Assembly: GCA_033239125.1 (NCBI GenBank) | Contig: BSWB01000004.1 | Coordinates: forward strand, 81,248,501-81,312,500 | Direction of reading: 5' to 3' | Source: Fagopyrum homotropicum | Taxonomy: Eukaryota; Streptophyta; Magnoliopsida; Caryophyllales; Polygonaceae | Length of the DNA stretch: 64,000 nt | Shown: positions 34,505-46,155 of the stretch, one piece after another | Numbering within the stretch: position 1 is the stretch's first letter | Layout: each line of letters begins with the position of its first letter | The notes under the pieces: model-generated | The model's database searches: none | What the model was told of the DNA's origin: nothing | The model's input: the letters and a program-made list of their open reading frames with translations, nothing else | Translations under genes and position numbers: made by a program

Positions 34505-35436
34505 CCACCCAGAGTTGCTCCAGAAAGACGAAAGAAAGAGATCCCTTCTTGAGTCAGTAGTCCATAAGCCTTATACCCAGTCTTTTCCTTTTAATTAGCA
34601 TTTAAAGGATTCCAAAGGGAGTACTTTTAACTCTACCTTACGATCTAGAGATATTGTACGCTTTAAATGTCAAGGTAGAAGTCACTACATGCGAGATTCC
34701 AAACAAACGTGTTTTATTTCTAAATCAACAAGGGCAATATGATAAAGAAGAAGAACATGAGCATGATCATACACATATCAATGCATTGCATGAGTATGAT
34801 AACAATAGTGATTGTGATTGTGAATATGACAATGGAGAATCTTTGATTGCTAGACACACTTTGCATGCTAAAATTGCTCCATGTGAGGATAATCAACGTG
34901 AAAACCTTTTTCATATTCGATGTCTTATTTATGAAAAGGTTTCTAATATGATTATTGATCGTGGTAGTTGTTGCAACAATTCTAGTGGGGAATTAATCAC
35001 TAAGTTGCAAATCACTACTTTCTATCATCCTCGAACTTATAAGTTGCATTGGATGAATGATTACGGAAAACTGAAAGTTGACAAACAGGCTCGAATTGCG
35101 TTTACCTTGGGAAAATATGATGATATTATTGTTACTTACGTTGTGCCTATGCAAGCATGGCATATTTTATTAGGACACCCTTGGCAATTTGATAGGAAGG
35201 TTACGCATGATGGTTTTTCTAATAAACATTCATTTGAGTTTAATGGAAAGAGAATTACTCTTAAACATATGACGCCCTTGCAAATTGCTAAGCATTATGA
35301 CAAAAATAAGGACAAACGCAAGGAAAAGGAACAAGAATTAACTCTCAGAGAAGAAAACTCTCCCAGATCTTTGAAATCTCGCCCGAAATCCGACGTCCAG
35401 ACACACTCTAGTGAGAAATCTCGGCCCGGTTAAGGC

Positions 35437-35452
35437 AATCTCGGACGAGATT
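35437..35452. repeat. AATCTCG-GA-CGAGATT palindrome in D
   Basis: It has 7-bp arms with a GA centre, preceded by half-sites AAATCTCGCCCG and AAATCTCGGCCC. It lies between protease and reverse transcriptase, the linker that carries palindromes in B, C and F. Confidence 0.8.
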
Positions 35453-36428
35453 CCTGTAAACCACCCGATATTCCTTCTCTGTGACATTAACAAACACTGC
35501 TATCATTAAAAAGGGAGTTTCTTGACGATTATGTTCCTTTAGATCTTTCTTTACTGAGCTTGTGTAAAATCCTACTGACTCTAAGTGATGAGGTGAAGGT
35601 TGCTTTGCCTCAAAACATTTTAAAGTCTTTAGATGAATATAAAGATGTATTTCCGGATGAGATTGCTGCAGGTCTTCAACCGTTTTGAGGCATTGAGTAT
35701 CGGATTGGCTTCATTCCACGTTCGTCACTTCCTAATCGCCCCACTTACAAAATGAGTCCTCAAGAAAACCAGGAAATACAAGATCAAGTACAAGAACTTT
35801 TGAACAAAGGCTACGTAGGAGAAAGTTTGAGTCCTTGTGCGGTTCCAGTTTTGTTGGTGCCCAAGAAGGACAACACTTGGAGGATGTGTGTTGATTGTCG
35901 ACCAATCAATAACATCACTATCAAGTACCGTCACCCCATTGTAACACCCCGAATTTGCGGGACTTGGGATGCCACATTGGGATAGGATCTCACAGTGGAT
36001 CTTGACCTTAACCTGACAACAAGTTCAATGGACATTACAACAAGGCACCGATAGATATAAAGACAAATACATAAAAGGTTACAATTGTATAACAAAAGGG
36101 TATACAAAACCATAGCCGAGTATAAAAAACAAAAGCCCCACACAAGAGGTATACAAACATCATCCTCACACAGGAGGTATGTATCAAATCCCTAAAATTG
36201 TAACCATCTAATGTACGAGAGTCCTTGGCATGTCCCCTACCGTATCACTCTTCAGCTCTCCTATCCTGCAAAAGCTCTACAACACGGTATAAAACCGTTA
36301 GCAAACCATACGTATATAAGGAATGCATAAGCACAAGCACAAGTCATGGAATCATAAACACATAATCATATTGTCAAACATTTACCCGTTTTAATCATCT
36401 TTATATAAATAGTCATCCACTCAAGTCG

Positions 36429-36448
36429 TATATATATATATATATATA
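36429..36448. repeat. TA dinucleotide microsatellite
   Basis: Ten TA units form an uninterrupted run inside the E/H LTR. No equivalent was seen in A. Confidence 0.9.
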
Positions 36449-37707
36449 CATATGTAAATATATGAAACTATGTGAAACGAGGAACATATCATCCTCGCCT
36501 CTGGGCCTGCTAGCCATCTTGGGTAGTATCGGTCACACAACCCGTGTAACCTATGGGAGTGGTGTTGATACTTTCCGTATACCAAGTTTGGCCTAACATC
36601 AAAGAACCTCCCTGACTCCTTACAAGATGAATGGGAAAGGTTATTAATGCCAATGCAAGAGGGCTATTAATAAAACATAGGTCGGGAATAATCGACATCG
36701 CATGCTATCATATCAAGCATATAACACACACACCATTCATGCATACACCCGATATAAGGATGGTAGCTAAGTAAGTCCTACAGACTAATATCAACTTCTG
36801 ATACTTTCTACCTTGATCAACATCTACACTAGAGGGATGCACAACCTATCCACAAGGTATACAAAGATATCACGTCTCTTATCAATCAAAGGGTCACACC
36901 TAGCCAAAAGGGATCCGTAAGGATCATAATCATCCTAAGCCTCACAACCTAATAAACCTCAAAGCCATAACCGGCATAACATGATCATAACATCATCATC
37001 ACACTCTCATCTATACCTAAAATGATGGTACACACTCACACTAAGAAAAGAAGCGACACTGCCATCCTTAGGCAGGCCCGGAAACATGACACACCTATGT
37101 GACAAGAACAAAGCAAAGCTGAAAGCAGGGAACCGTAGGGGCGGGCGGCGCCTGGCCGGTGCTGGGGCGTCTAGCTTAGCATAGGTGCGGTTGGTGTGCA
37201 AATTGCACACCTCAGCTTCTCTTCACTTCTTCATTCAAAGCTCTTCACTACTTCTTCAGCCAACAGCCCCATACATACAAATACATACATATATACATCA
37301 AATAAAGCTTATGAAGGCTACCACAAGATCAAATCTTGTGGACTCCTAAACTAGAAAGGAAGAGAAGAATAGAAGAAAGAAAGAAGAAAGAAAGGAAGAA
37401 CTCACCAGGTGAACCTAACAGGGGAAGAACCACACACCACAACCTCAAGGCTTGCTCAACATAAGCATAACAACATCATCAAACACCATCATCATTAAAG
37501 CAACACAAAACTCTCTTCAAACACACGAAGAAATCAAGAAGAAGATCCAGAAAAAGAGAAGGAAAGGAGAAGAAGATCGTGAGGAGAAAGATGCAGCTGG
37601 ACAGAGAATTTGGACATCATCATTTTGAAGAAGAAGAAGATATATATAGGAAGAGGGGTCAAAAGCGAAGGCACGAGTCAACAAAGACGGCTGCAACACA
37701 CCATAAA

Positions 37708-37760
37708 CCGCAGGGGCGGCTCATGGAGGCGCAGGGGTGGATCAAGGTGGCCGCAGGGGC
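37708..37760. repeat. CCGC-AGGG-GCGG motif copies in E/H LTR
   Basis: CCGCAGGGGCGG is followed by GCGCAGGGGTGG and CCGCAGGGGCGC. These are the reverse complement of the CCGCCCCTGCGG motif of A, L and J. The arms CCGC/GCGG make each an imperfect palindrome. Confidence 0.75.
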
Positions 37761-37848
37761 GCAAGGCCTGGCCATATGGGCGGTTCAGTCATGGCTCAGC
37801 ACACTCAACACTCTCAGCACTCTCAAAGACTAAGGCTCTTACATCTCA

Positions 37849-37860
37849 TTCCCCTAAAAA
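37849..37860 (-). promoter_or_regulatory. Polypurine tract of E/H
   Basis: On the minus strand it reads TTTTTAGGGGAA directly before the LTR start TGAGATGTAAGA. It matches the A tract apart from the last bases. Confidence 0.8.
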
Positions 37861-38085
37861 TAAGTTTTATCCCAAAACTTGCAAAATCATAAATCCTCTC
37901 AAACAAATACGCCGAGGTATAACTCTCTCTGTATCGGAGGTATCACATCTCCGCTCAAAGGTCACATCCTATATCATCCAAGGCATAGAGGAAAAACATC
38001 TCTTGCAGACTATAAACACATCACTAGGCATAGAGGACTCATATCCCTTGCCATACTCACATCACAGGGCATAGAGGGAACACAT
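37861..38085 (-). repeat. E/H 3' UTR with hairpin repeats, left part
   Basis: Degenerate repeats containing GGCATAGAGG and a CATCTC or CCCTTGCC partner lie about 45 bp apart. The array continues after F at 48890-49110. It corresponds to the six-unit array in A. Confidence 0.6.
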
Positions 38086-38394
38086 TGATAACAAGATTTA
38101 TGACTTAGGATTAGGTAATCATTTAGATAGATTTCTCACTCATTCATGCACGTTTTGGCATTGGTTCATGACGTCTTCGCTCAATTCATGCACATTTCTA
38201 GAAAAGACGTCTACACTACCTTTTATCGGTTTTGTAGGTAATTCGGGGATCTATTGGACGTTAATCGATACATTTGAGGGCAAAGCCTCATGATGGTACA
38301 CATCCAAGGCTAAGGAGGAGCATAATTGGAGCAACAAAGGACACAAAGACCACTATTGGTGCAAGCAATGGATCAACTCATGGCTAAACGAGCA

Positions 38395-38470
38395 TAACAC
38401 CTTTCTGCTGAAGAAAATCGGACCAACAAGCAGATAAATCGTCCGATTTTCTCCTGTTGGGTCGATTTTT
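38395..38470. repeat. ATCGG-type palindrome cluster in F LTR
   Basis: A half-site AAAATCGGACC, then CAGATAAATCG-TC-CGATTTTCT, then GGGTCGATTTTT. The order half-site, palindrome, half-site recurs in the coding linker (42650-42800) and after pol (46095-46155). Confidence 0.75.
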
Positions 38471-39009
38471 GAGGCTTTGACAGCTTAAGCCACGTGTCCC
38501 ACGATCTCTTGTCCGTCCTTGCTCTTGGTGGAGAATATAAGTGGTCCTGCAGGTGGTTGCTGAGATCTCTCCTCTCACACACTCTCATTGACAGCTCATT
38601 TTGATTTTGCAGAAAGATTGGAGGAGAAGAAAAGCTCTCAAAGATTGAAGGAAGAAGAAGAACACCATTCTAAGAGAGTTTAGAGGGATTTTGAGTGATT
38701 TTGTAATCTTGGATTGAAGAACTAATTGCAAGGATTGTTAAGAACGTCTTGAATCTTCATTTTAGAGTTTGTAAGTCTTGCTACAACTTGGATTTGGCTG
38801 AGATTTATTGATTTTGCTTACTCATCTTTCATTACTCATCTATGAAAACCATGTATGCTTGTTTGATGATTTCGGATCTTGATATGCATATTATTGGCTA
38901 GTTTCTTGTTTTTTTTAAAGTGATGGATTGATGGTTATGGCTAGGGTGATGATAGGATGGGCTTATATGTCAGTTTAGGATGATTTATATGCACGAAACT
39001 CACAACAGA

Positions 39010-39090
39010 AGAAAAAAATCGACATGTTCATCAGATAAAACGGCCGATTTATCTGTAGAAAAACCCGATTTATTCTTCTGTTGCTCTTTA
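39010..39090. repeat. Second ATCGG-type cluster in F LTR
   Basis: AAAAATCGACATG, CAGATAAAACGGCCGATTT and CCCGATTTATT lie within 70 bp. In the 3' LTR the centre is intact as AAATCGGCCGATTT (about 48013-48026). Confidence 0.75.
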
Positions 39091-39920
39091 AATGATAAAT
39101 CTGCAAGCTAGGGCGTTTGGTTGTTTAAATCCTAGTGTTTATTAAGCCTAATTTAGCTTAGGATCACCTAATGCTATCAACCTAAGTGAAGGAAGAGATC
39201 TACCCGATGATTCCCGACCTTAGATACCTTAGAAGATGAATTCTAGGTAGTAGTGAGCCTAATAAGCCGCTATTGGATTGAGTGTGCTAGGATTATTGCT
39301 TGAGATTTCCCTATTCCGAGACTTACCCGGTAAGGAGAGGGTTACCCTTAAGTAGCATCTAGTTTGTGCGAAATTCCTTACTCTAACCCCTTGAGACCTA
39401 CCCGGTAATAGGAGTTTGATGCGGGATTAGTGAAGTGAGAGACTTACCCGGTAATCGCTTCCATTAGTGAACATTCTTTCCCGAACACCACGATTTGTCC
39501 TTAGAATCCTTAGAACCTTGAGTCCGATGCCATTACCGGAAATCTTGACCTCTAGAATCTACTTTTCTCTCTTGATCATATACTTGTGCTTTGTGTTACT
39601 TACTCGTTTTCTAGCTTAATTTGTTAGTTGTTTTATTACCTTGCTTGACTTGTGATCTTTGTTTGATCACCACAAAAACCAACAAAAACATTGCGTTTTC
39701 CATTTTCTTTGTTCCTCATCTTATCTTAGTCTAGATTCACACTACCTTTGATCATTGCTTGACTCTATTTCACCTTAGTCTTTGTGTTCGACCTCGGAAT
39801 ACTTACCTTTCTACAAACGTCCCGTACACTGCGGGTTCGCTAGAAGTTAGGATAAATATAACGAGTATAAATTTAAGACTTATTGCGTGCACATCACACG
39901 ATTCTAGCGTAACAAGTTTT

Positions 39921-39938
39921 TGGCGCCGTTGCCGGGGA
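39921..39938 (+). promoter_or_regulatory. Perfect tRNA-Asp primer binding site of F
   Basis: TGGCGCCGTTGCCGGGGA matches all 18 bases expected for priming by plant tRNA-Asp(GTC). It is followed by AGGTCTAGAT, a degenerate form of the palindrome found after the B, G and I sites. Confidence 0.9.
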
Positions 39939-40055
39939 CTAGGTCTAGATTGAGTCATTTTGTGATTGTTTATAGTGTAGATCTTTCTTGTTTCTTTTGA
40001 TCTCTCTTTGGTGTGTGTCTTTGCTTTTCAGAACATCATCTCTCTCTTTAGGTGT

Positions 40056-43000
40056 ATGCGAAGATCTCATGGCAAGGATTTAGCTCCATTCGATCCCGAA
40101 CCGGAGAAAACCCTTCGATCTAGATCCAAGAACATCCGAATAGAGAAAGAGATGGCCGGAAGAAACCTCCAAGCTGAGTTGGATGAAGCCTTAGAGCAAA
40201 TAAGGCTAAGAGATGAGCTCTTGGAGGAAGAAAGGAGACTTGCCAATTAGAGGCAAGAGGAAACTAGGAGGGAGATTGAGGAGATTAGGCAAGCCCTTGT
40301 TCAAGGAGATCTTAATCGCCGACAACCTCCACCTCCTCCACCACCGATGGTACAACCGCAGCCGGCGGCTAATGTTAGGGTTGTGCCCATTGCCTTTGAA
40401 GAGCCACAAACCCTAGGGAGACGCATGGATCCGGCACAAAGAGCACACCGTCCGGGTGTGAACTTAGGAGATCCTGCAGCCCACAACTATGAGCTCCGCC
40501 CTCAAGTTCTACAAATGATCCGGTATAATCAATTTGGAGGGATGGAAGGAGAGTCTCCTCACCAACATTTGATGAACTACGAGATTTTGATGGAGACTCT
40601 TAGACCGCCAAGATTGGAGAGCAATAACCATAAGCTAAGGGCTTTCTCCTTCTCTCTTAAGGACAAAGCCTTGGCTTGGTATCAATCTATTCCACAAGGG
40701 CGAGTTGGTACTTGGGAGGAGATGACAACCGAGTTTTTGACTAAGTTCTTCCCACCTTCCAAGACTACCGAATTAAGAGGGAAGATCAATGCCTTCATGA
40801 TGAAGGATAGAGAGAGTTTGTTCAAGTCTTGGGAGAGATTCAAAGACCTTCTCCTAGATTGTCCACACCATGGCATACCGAAAATTGAGCTATTGGAGAT
40901 CTACTTCAAGGGACTTGATGAAGATAGCCAATTCAAGCTTCAATCCCTTTCTGGTGGGACTTTCATGGAGAAGCATGTAGATGATGCTTGGGAGTTTGTG
41001 GAGAAACAAGCTCTTGTGATTGAAAAATACTCCCATAGAAAGAGTGAAGGGAGAAAGGCGGGAGCATATGAGGTGAGTGAGGTCACCATGAGCAACTTCA
41101 AGCTCGACGCCATCAACAACGAGCTAAAGTCCTTGAGGGAGTTGTGTGCTACAACTTTGAAAAACCAAGCAACCCCTCAAGTGCTTCCACAAGCCAATCT
41201 ATCTTCCAAGGAGGAAGATGTGAATTACATGGGAAGGGGCAATTACATCAATTATCAAGGCCCAAGGAACTTCAACAACAACCGGCAATTCAACAATTAC
41301 CGGCCCAACCATAACCATCCCGGGTTTTCTTACTCTAACCCGGATGGAGCCTTGAACCCTCCCGCTTCTACAAGCACAACTCCACCACCAAGAGCTTCAC
41401 AAGAACCTCCACCCAGATTCACTCAACCTCCAAAGGATAGAACCGAAATGATGTTTGAGCAATTGCTTGGAAGGTTGAGCGGTCTTGAGAGCACGGTGAC
41501 TTCTATCTCAAAGGCTCAAAAGGTGTTGGAAGCACAAGTATACCAAAAGGCGGGTGAAGCACATAGAGATCCGGGAAAGCTTCCCGGAAGAACCGAAGAA
41601 AACCCAAGAGGCCAAGTGTTGGCTATTACAACAAGAAGTGGGTTAAGCATGAAGGATCCTTTGCCCAAGGAGAATGCTAAAGGGAAGCAAGTGGTGAATG
41701 AAGAAGAAACTTTGCAAGGAGATGGAGGCAAGAGCAAGGATGTAGAGCCGACCTATGTGGCACCGCCTCCATACAAGCCACCACTACCGTTCCCTCAATC
41801 ACGAGCAAGAGCTCGCTTGGACAATCACTTTGGTAAGTTCCTTGAACTAATGTCTAAATTGCATATTAACATTCCGTTCATGGATGCTATTTTAGGGATA
41901 CCGGCATATGGCAAGTTCTTGAAGGAAATACTCTCCAACAAAAGGAAGTTGGAGGAGTATGGTGAGATAAGGATGACTAAGAGATCCTCGGAGTTAATTC
42001 AAACGATGAAGGAGGAGATGCCTCCCAAGCTATGGGATCCGGGATCCTTTTGTGTGCCAATCGGAGTAGGAGAAGTGAAGTATGATGCCCTATGTGATCT
42101 TGGGGCAAGTGTAAGCATCATCCCGCTTGCACTTTGCAACAAGGTTGGGCTAGGAGAGCCAAAGCCGGTCAAGATGACCCTTTACATGGCGGACCGCTCA
42201 ATCACTCATCCGGTTGGGATCTTGGAAGACATCCCGGTGCAATTAGGGAAGTTCTATGTGCCCATAGACTTCGTTGTTTTGGATATCCCGGCGGACTATC
42301 CGGTTCCTATCATCTTGGGGAGACCTTTCCTAGCTACTTCCGGATGTCTAGTGGATTGCAAGAATGGAACTCTCTCCTTCAACATTGGAGAAGAGAACAT
42401 CAAGTTCAAGCTATCAACAATGATGAAAGGGCCAACCCTTGATGAGGATATATTCAACATAGTTGAAGAAGAGGAGTCTAGAGAGGTTGTGAGCTCAATC
42501 TTGCTCAAGGATCCACTTGAGAGAGTTCTTAGCTCAAGCTTGATGGAAGAAGGAATTGAGGAGAGTAGCAATGAAGTGATCAAGGCCTTGAATGCATTGG
42601 ACGAGCTACCAAGTGTTAGGTTTGAAGTGCTAGAAGAAGAGGAAAACTGCCAGAAAAATCGGATTGGGGGCCAAAAATCGGCCGATTTTTGTACTTATGC
42701 TGAAATTTCAGCCAGTTTTGCAAAAACAGAAACTCAGATCGACCCCCCTTCAGATAAATCGACCGATTTTTCTTCCTGGGTCGATTTTCCTGAGTCTTTT
42801 CAGCACCAACCACTTGAATGTGAGCAATCATCAAGGGACTTCAAGGAGGCTTCCATGGCTTTGCAATCATCTCAACCTACATTGCATGGATCGTCTCCGA
42901 CCGAAAAAGGTCCTCCTCAACTTGATCTTAAACCTCTTCCTTCTCATTTAAAGTATGCTTTCCTTGGTTCAAATTCTACTTATCCGGTGATTGTGAATGC

Positions 43001-45833
43001 ATCTTTGAATGATGATGAGCTTAATAGATTGTTGAATGAATTGAAACTGCATAGAAAGGCAATAGGATACACCATTGATGATCTTGTTGGCATCAAGCCC
43101 TCTTTGTGCATGCATAGGATAATGATGGAAGATAATCATAAACCCTCTATTGAACATCAAAGAAGATTGAATCCCATAATGAAAGAGGTAGTCAAAAAGG
43201 AAATCATTAAGTTGCTAGATGCGGGAATTATCTACCCTATCTCGGATAGTAAGTGGGTTAGTCCCGTTCATGTAGTACCTAAGAAGGGTGGGATGACCAT
43301 AGTGACCAATGAGAACAATGAATTAATCCCCACTAGAACGGTTACGGGATGGAGGATGTGCATTGATTATAGGAAGTTGAACATGGCCTCTAGGAAAGAT
43401 CACTTCCCTCTCCCCTTCATTGACCAAATGCTAGAGAGGTTAGCTCAACATTCTCATTTTTGCTACCTAGATGGCTATAGCGGATTCTTCCAAATCCCTA
43501 TCCACCCCGATGACCAAGAGAAAACCACCTTTACATGTCCATGGGGTACTTTTGCATATAGGAGAATGCCATTTGGGTTGTGTAATGCACCCACCACCTT
43601 CCAAAGGTGTATGATGGCTATCTTTTCGGAATACATAGAAAATATCATGGAAGTGTTCATGGATGATTTCTCTGTTTATGGTTCTTCTTTCGATGATTGC
43701 TTGGCTAACTTGTCCTTAGTATTACAAAGATGTGAGGAGACAAATCTTGTGTTAAATTGGGAAAAATGCCACTTCATGGTAAGTGAAGGTATCGTGTTAG
43801 GACACTTGGTGTCTAACCGTGGCATTGAGGTTGATAGGGCCAAGATTGAAACGATAGAGAAGTTGCCACCACCTACCTCGGTGAAGGGGGTAAGGAGTTT
43901 CTTAGGGCATGCCGGTTTTTACCGGAGGTTCATTCAAGACTTCTCTAAAATCTCTAAGCCCCTTACTAACCTACTAATGAAGGATGTTGAATTTGTTTTC
44001 TCCAAAGATTGCCTTGAGGCTTTTTGTAGGTTGAAGAACGCTTTGATCTCCGCACCTATAATGCAACCTCCGAATTGGAGTTTACCGTTTGAGATCATGT
44101 GTGATGCAAGCGATGTAGCCGTTGGGGCTGTTTTGGGGAAAAGGAAAGATGGGCGAACTCATGCCATTTATTATGCTAGCAAGACGCTAGATGATGCCCA
44201 ACTCAACTATGCCACAACCGAGAAAGAGTTGCTAGCGGTAGTGTATGCCTTTGAGAAGTTTCGGTCATACCTTGTTGGAGCGAAGGTCATTGTTTATACG
44301 GATCATGCTGCGATCCGTTATCTACTTACCAAGAAGGATGCCAAGCCTAGGTTGATTAGGTGGATTCTTCTTCTTCAAGAGTTTGACTTGGAAATCCGGG
44401 ACAAAAAGGGATCCGAGAACTCCGTGGCGGATCACCTTAGTAGACTCCCACCGATAGAGCTTGAGAGAGATGACATCCCGATTGATGACTCATTCCGGGA
44501 TGAGCAATTGCAAATGGTGGAGGAATGCTTGTTCCAAGTGTCTAGAGGAAGTGAGCCATGGTATGCCGACATTGTGAACTACTTGGTGTGTGAGGAAGTG
44601 CCTCCCGGTTTGACATATGCCCAAAGGAAGAAGTTCTTCAAGGATGTGAGGCATTACTATTGGAGCGAGCCACTTTTGTTCAAAAGAGGGCCGGATGGGA
44701 TGTTTAGGAGATGCATACCGGAGGATGAGGTGGAGAGTGTGATCCGGTATTGCCACTCCTTACCATGTGGAGGGCGTGCTAGCTCACACAAGACATGTGC
44801 GAAGGTGCTACAATCGGGCTTCTTTTGGCCAAGTTTGTTCAAGGACGTGCAAGGCTTTGTGGTAGCTTGTGATGCTTGCCAAAGGACGGGCAACATCTCA
44901 AGGAGGAATGCGATGCCCTTGAACAACATCCAAGAAGTCGAAATATTTGATGTATGGGGTGTGGACTTTATGGGACCGTTTCCTTCTTCATGTGGCAATC
45001 TCTACATCCTATTGGCGGTGGATTATGTATCAAGATGGGTGGAGGCAATCGCTTCTCCTACAAATGATGCCAAGGTTGTGGTGCGGTTCTTCAACCGAGT
45101 GATCTTCCCTAGGTTTGGAACACCAAGGGTGATCATAAGTGATGTAGGAAAGCACTTCACTAATAGGAACTTTGGAGCACTTTTGGCCAAGTATGGGGTG
45201 ACTCATAAGGTGGCAACACCTTACCATCCCCAAACTAGTGGGCAAGTGGAGATCTCCAACCGGGAGATCAAGGCCATTCTTGAGAAGACAGTATCAAGGA
45301 CGAGAAAAGATTGGGCTATGAAGCTCGATGATGCCTTGTGGGCATATAGGACCGCCTTCAAAACACCAATTGGCACCACTCCTTACAAGTTGGTCTATGG
45401 AAAGTCTTGCCACCTTCCGGTAGAGATGGAGCATCGAGCATATTGGGCTATAAGGTGGCTAAATTTTGATCTCAAGGAGGCCGGAGAAAAGCGGTTGCTA
45501 GACATGAACGCCCTTGAGGAGATCCGGTTGGATGCATATGAGAATGCTCGGATCTACAAGGAGAGAACCAAGCGATGGCATGATAAGAGGATCATCCCAA
45601 AGGAGTTGAGTGAAGGCGACCTTGTCCTTCTCTTCAACTCGAGGCTGCGGCTTTTCCCCGGAAAGCTCAAATCAAGATGGACCGGGCCATATGTGGTGAA
45701 GAAGATCTTTCCTCATGGAGCGGTAGAGATAGGAGGAGATCATTGTGGTGACTTCAAAGTGAATGGGCATCGATTGAAGAAGTACATCCCGGAAGCCCCG
45801 GTGGAAGTGATTGCCCCGCTTCACCTTGATTGA
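40056..45833 (+). CDS. Element F gag-pol polyprotein, one in-frame TAG at codon 65
   Basis: The family start (MRRSHGKDLAPFDPEPEKT) is at 40056; TAG at 40248-40250 splits off 64 codons, and the rest is open to 45833 (1828 codons from Met 40347, used for numbering here). Gag has SLKDKALAWYQ and FFPPSKT and an Asn-rich tail but no visible CCHC knuckle. Protease has CDLGASVSII (Asp584). Reverse transcriptase has FMDD (Asp1106-1107). RNase H starts at MCDASD (Asp1253). Integrase has an HHCC finger (His1470, His1481, Cys1508, Cys1511) and Asp1540, Asp1599 and Glu1635, giving a DD35E spacing. The residue after Asp1599 is Val where C has Gly. The protease-RT linker carries ATCGG palindromes in frame. 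This is the only near-functional polyprotein in the window. Confidence 0.92.
42650..42800. repeat. ATCGG palindrome cluster in F protease-RT linker
   Basis: AAAATCGGATTGG is followed by the 20-bp perfect palindrome CAAAAATCGGCCGATTTTTG (42672-42691), GATCGACCCC, CAGATAAATCGACCGATTTT and GGGTCGATTTTCC. All of it is translated in frame. The encoded segment lies outside the conserved domains. Confidence 0.85.
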
Positions 45834-45848
45834 AACGCTCCTGAATTT

Positions 45849-45896
45849 GGTCAAGCTAATGACCTTAAAGAAGCGCTTAATGGGAGGCAACCCATT
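45849..45896 (+). other. Conserved post-pol hairpin of F
   Basis: Shared words are AATGACC, AAGCGCTT and GGGAGGCAACCC. The stem closes with ATGGG/CCCAT, where B and I have TTGGG/CCCAA. The paired change at the outer position keeps complementarity. Confidence 0.6.
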
Positions 45897-46094
45897 GGTA
45901 CATATTTTTCCCTTTCTTTTTCTTGCTTTTGCTTGATCTTACTCTTGGTGTGCTTTGTTTTTCCTTTGTGTTTTTTGGGTGCTAGATCTTGTTGATTGTC
46001 ATGAGTTATGAGATGTTGGAGGTCATGTGAAGGCATCATGGAATGGTTAAAGAAGCAAGATCCGAGCACATGGACAAGGAAGAAAGCACCTAGG

Positions 46095-46155
46095 AAATCG
46101 GACTGTTCATGCACAAAATCGTCCGATTTTCCTGGGTTGCTTGGCCGATTTTTCC
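46095..46155. repeat. ATCGG palindrome cluster after F pol
   Basis: GAAATCGGACTG, ACAAAATCGTCCGATTTTCC, and TTGGCCGATTTTTCC occur in the same order as in the LTR cluster. Confidence 0.75.

Larger units (their letters stand above)
22516..35939 (+). mobile_element. Element D: CRM/Reina-like chromovirus fragment, interrupted by C
   Basis: D is visible at 22516-22577 and 33650-35939, with C between. Gag, zinc-knuckle remnant, protease and the start of reverse transcriptase can be followed until the E/H insertion at 35940. The run from MARFL through HILLGHPWQFDRKV to PCAVPVLLVPKKD is typical of the chromovirus polyproteins I associate with CRM/Reina; the lineage call is from memory. Neither LTR is identified with confidence. 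Confidence 0.7.
33655..35939 (+). pseudogene. Element D gag-pol, broken and cut in RT by E/H
   Basis: Gag is frameshifted and stopped up to about 34160, then readable to 34560 (AMVKANVQEDESIMARFL). The zinc knuckle near 34660-34700 lies in another frame and has lost two cysteines (RFKCQGRSHYMRDS). Protease (34654-35433) reads IDRGSCCN where relatives usually have IDGGSC, followed by HILLGHPWQFDRKV. Reverse transcriptase starts with a readable GYVGESLSPCAVPVLLVPKKD and MCVDCRPINN and stops at the E/H junction at 35940. Palindromes of the AATCTCG type lie in coding sequence at 34489 and just after the protease frame at 35437. Confidence 0.8.
35940..37848 (-). repeat. Element E/H 3' LTR
   Basis: In plus view it starts TGTAACACCCCG and ends TTACATCTCA, 1909 bp. 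It is the reverse-oriented relative of the A LTR. It has a TA microsatellite at 36429-36448, a minus-strand TATATATA box near 37640-37648, and CCGCAGGGGCGG copies at 37708-37760. Short open frames are not conserved. Confidence 0.85.
38086..39914 (+). repeat. Element F 5' LTR
   Basis: It starts TGATAACAAG and ends AGCGTAACA. It has ATCGG palindrome clusters at 38395-38470 and 39010-39090, a TATAAG box at 38536-38541, and three GAGACYTACCCGGTAA copies at 39318, 39393 and 39439. Confidence 0.9.

Noticed and set aside
39915..39940. tRNA-Asp gene at the primer sites
   Set aside because: Only the 18-base complement of the tRNA 3' end is present; no cloverleaf surrounds it.
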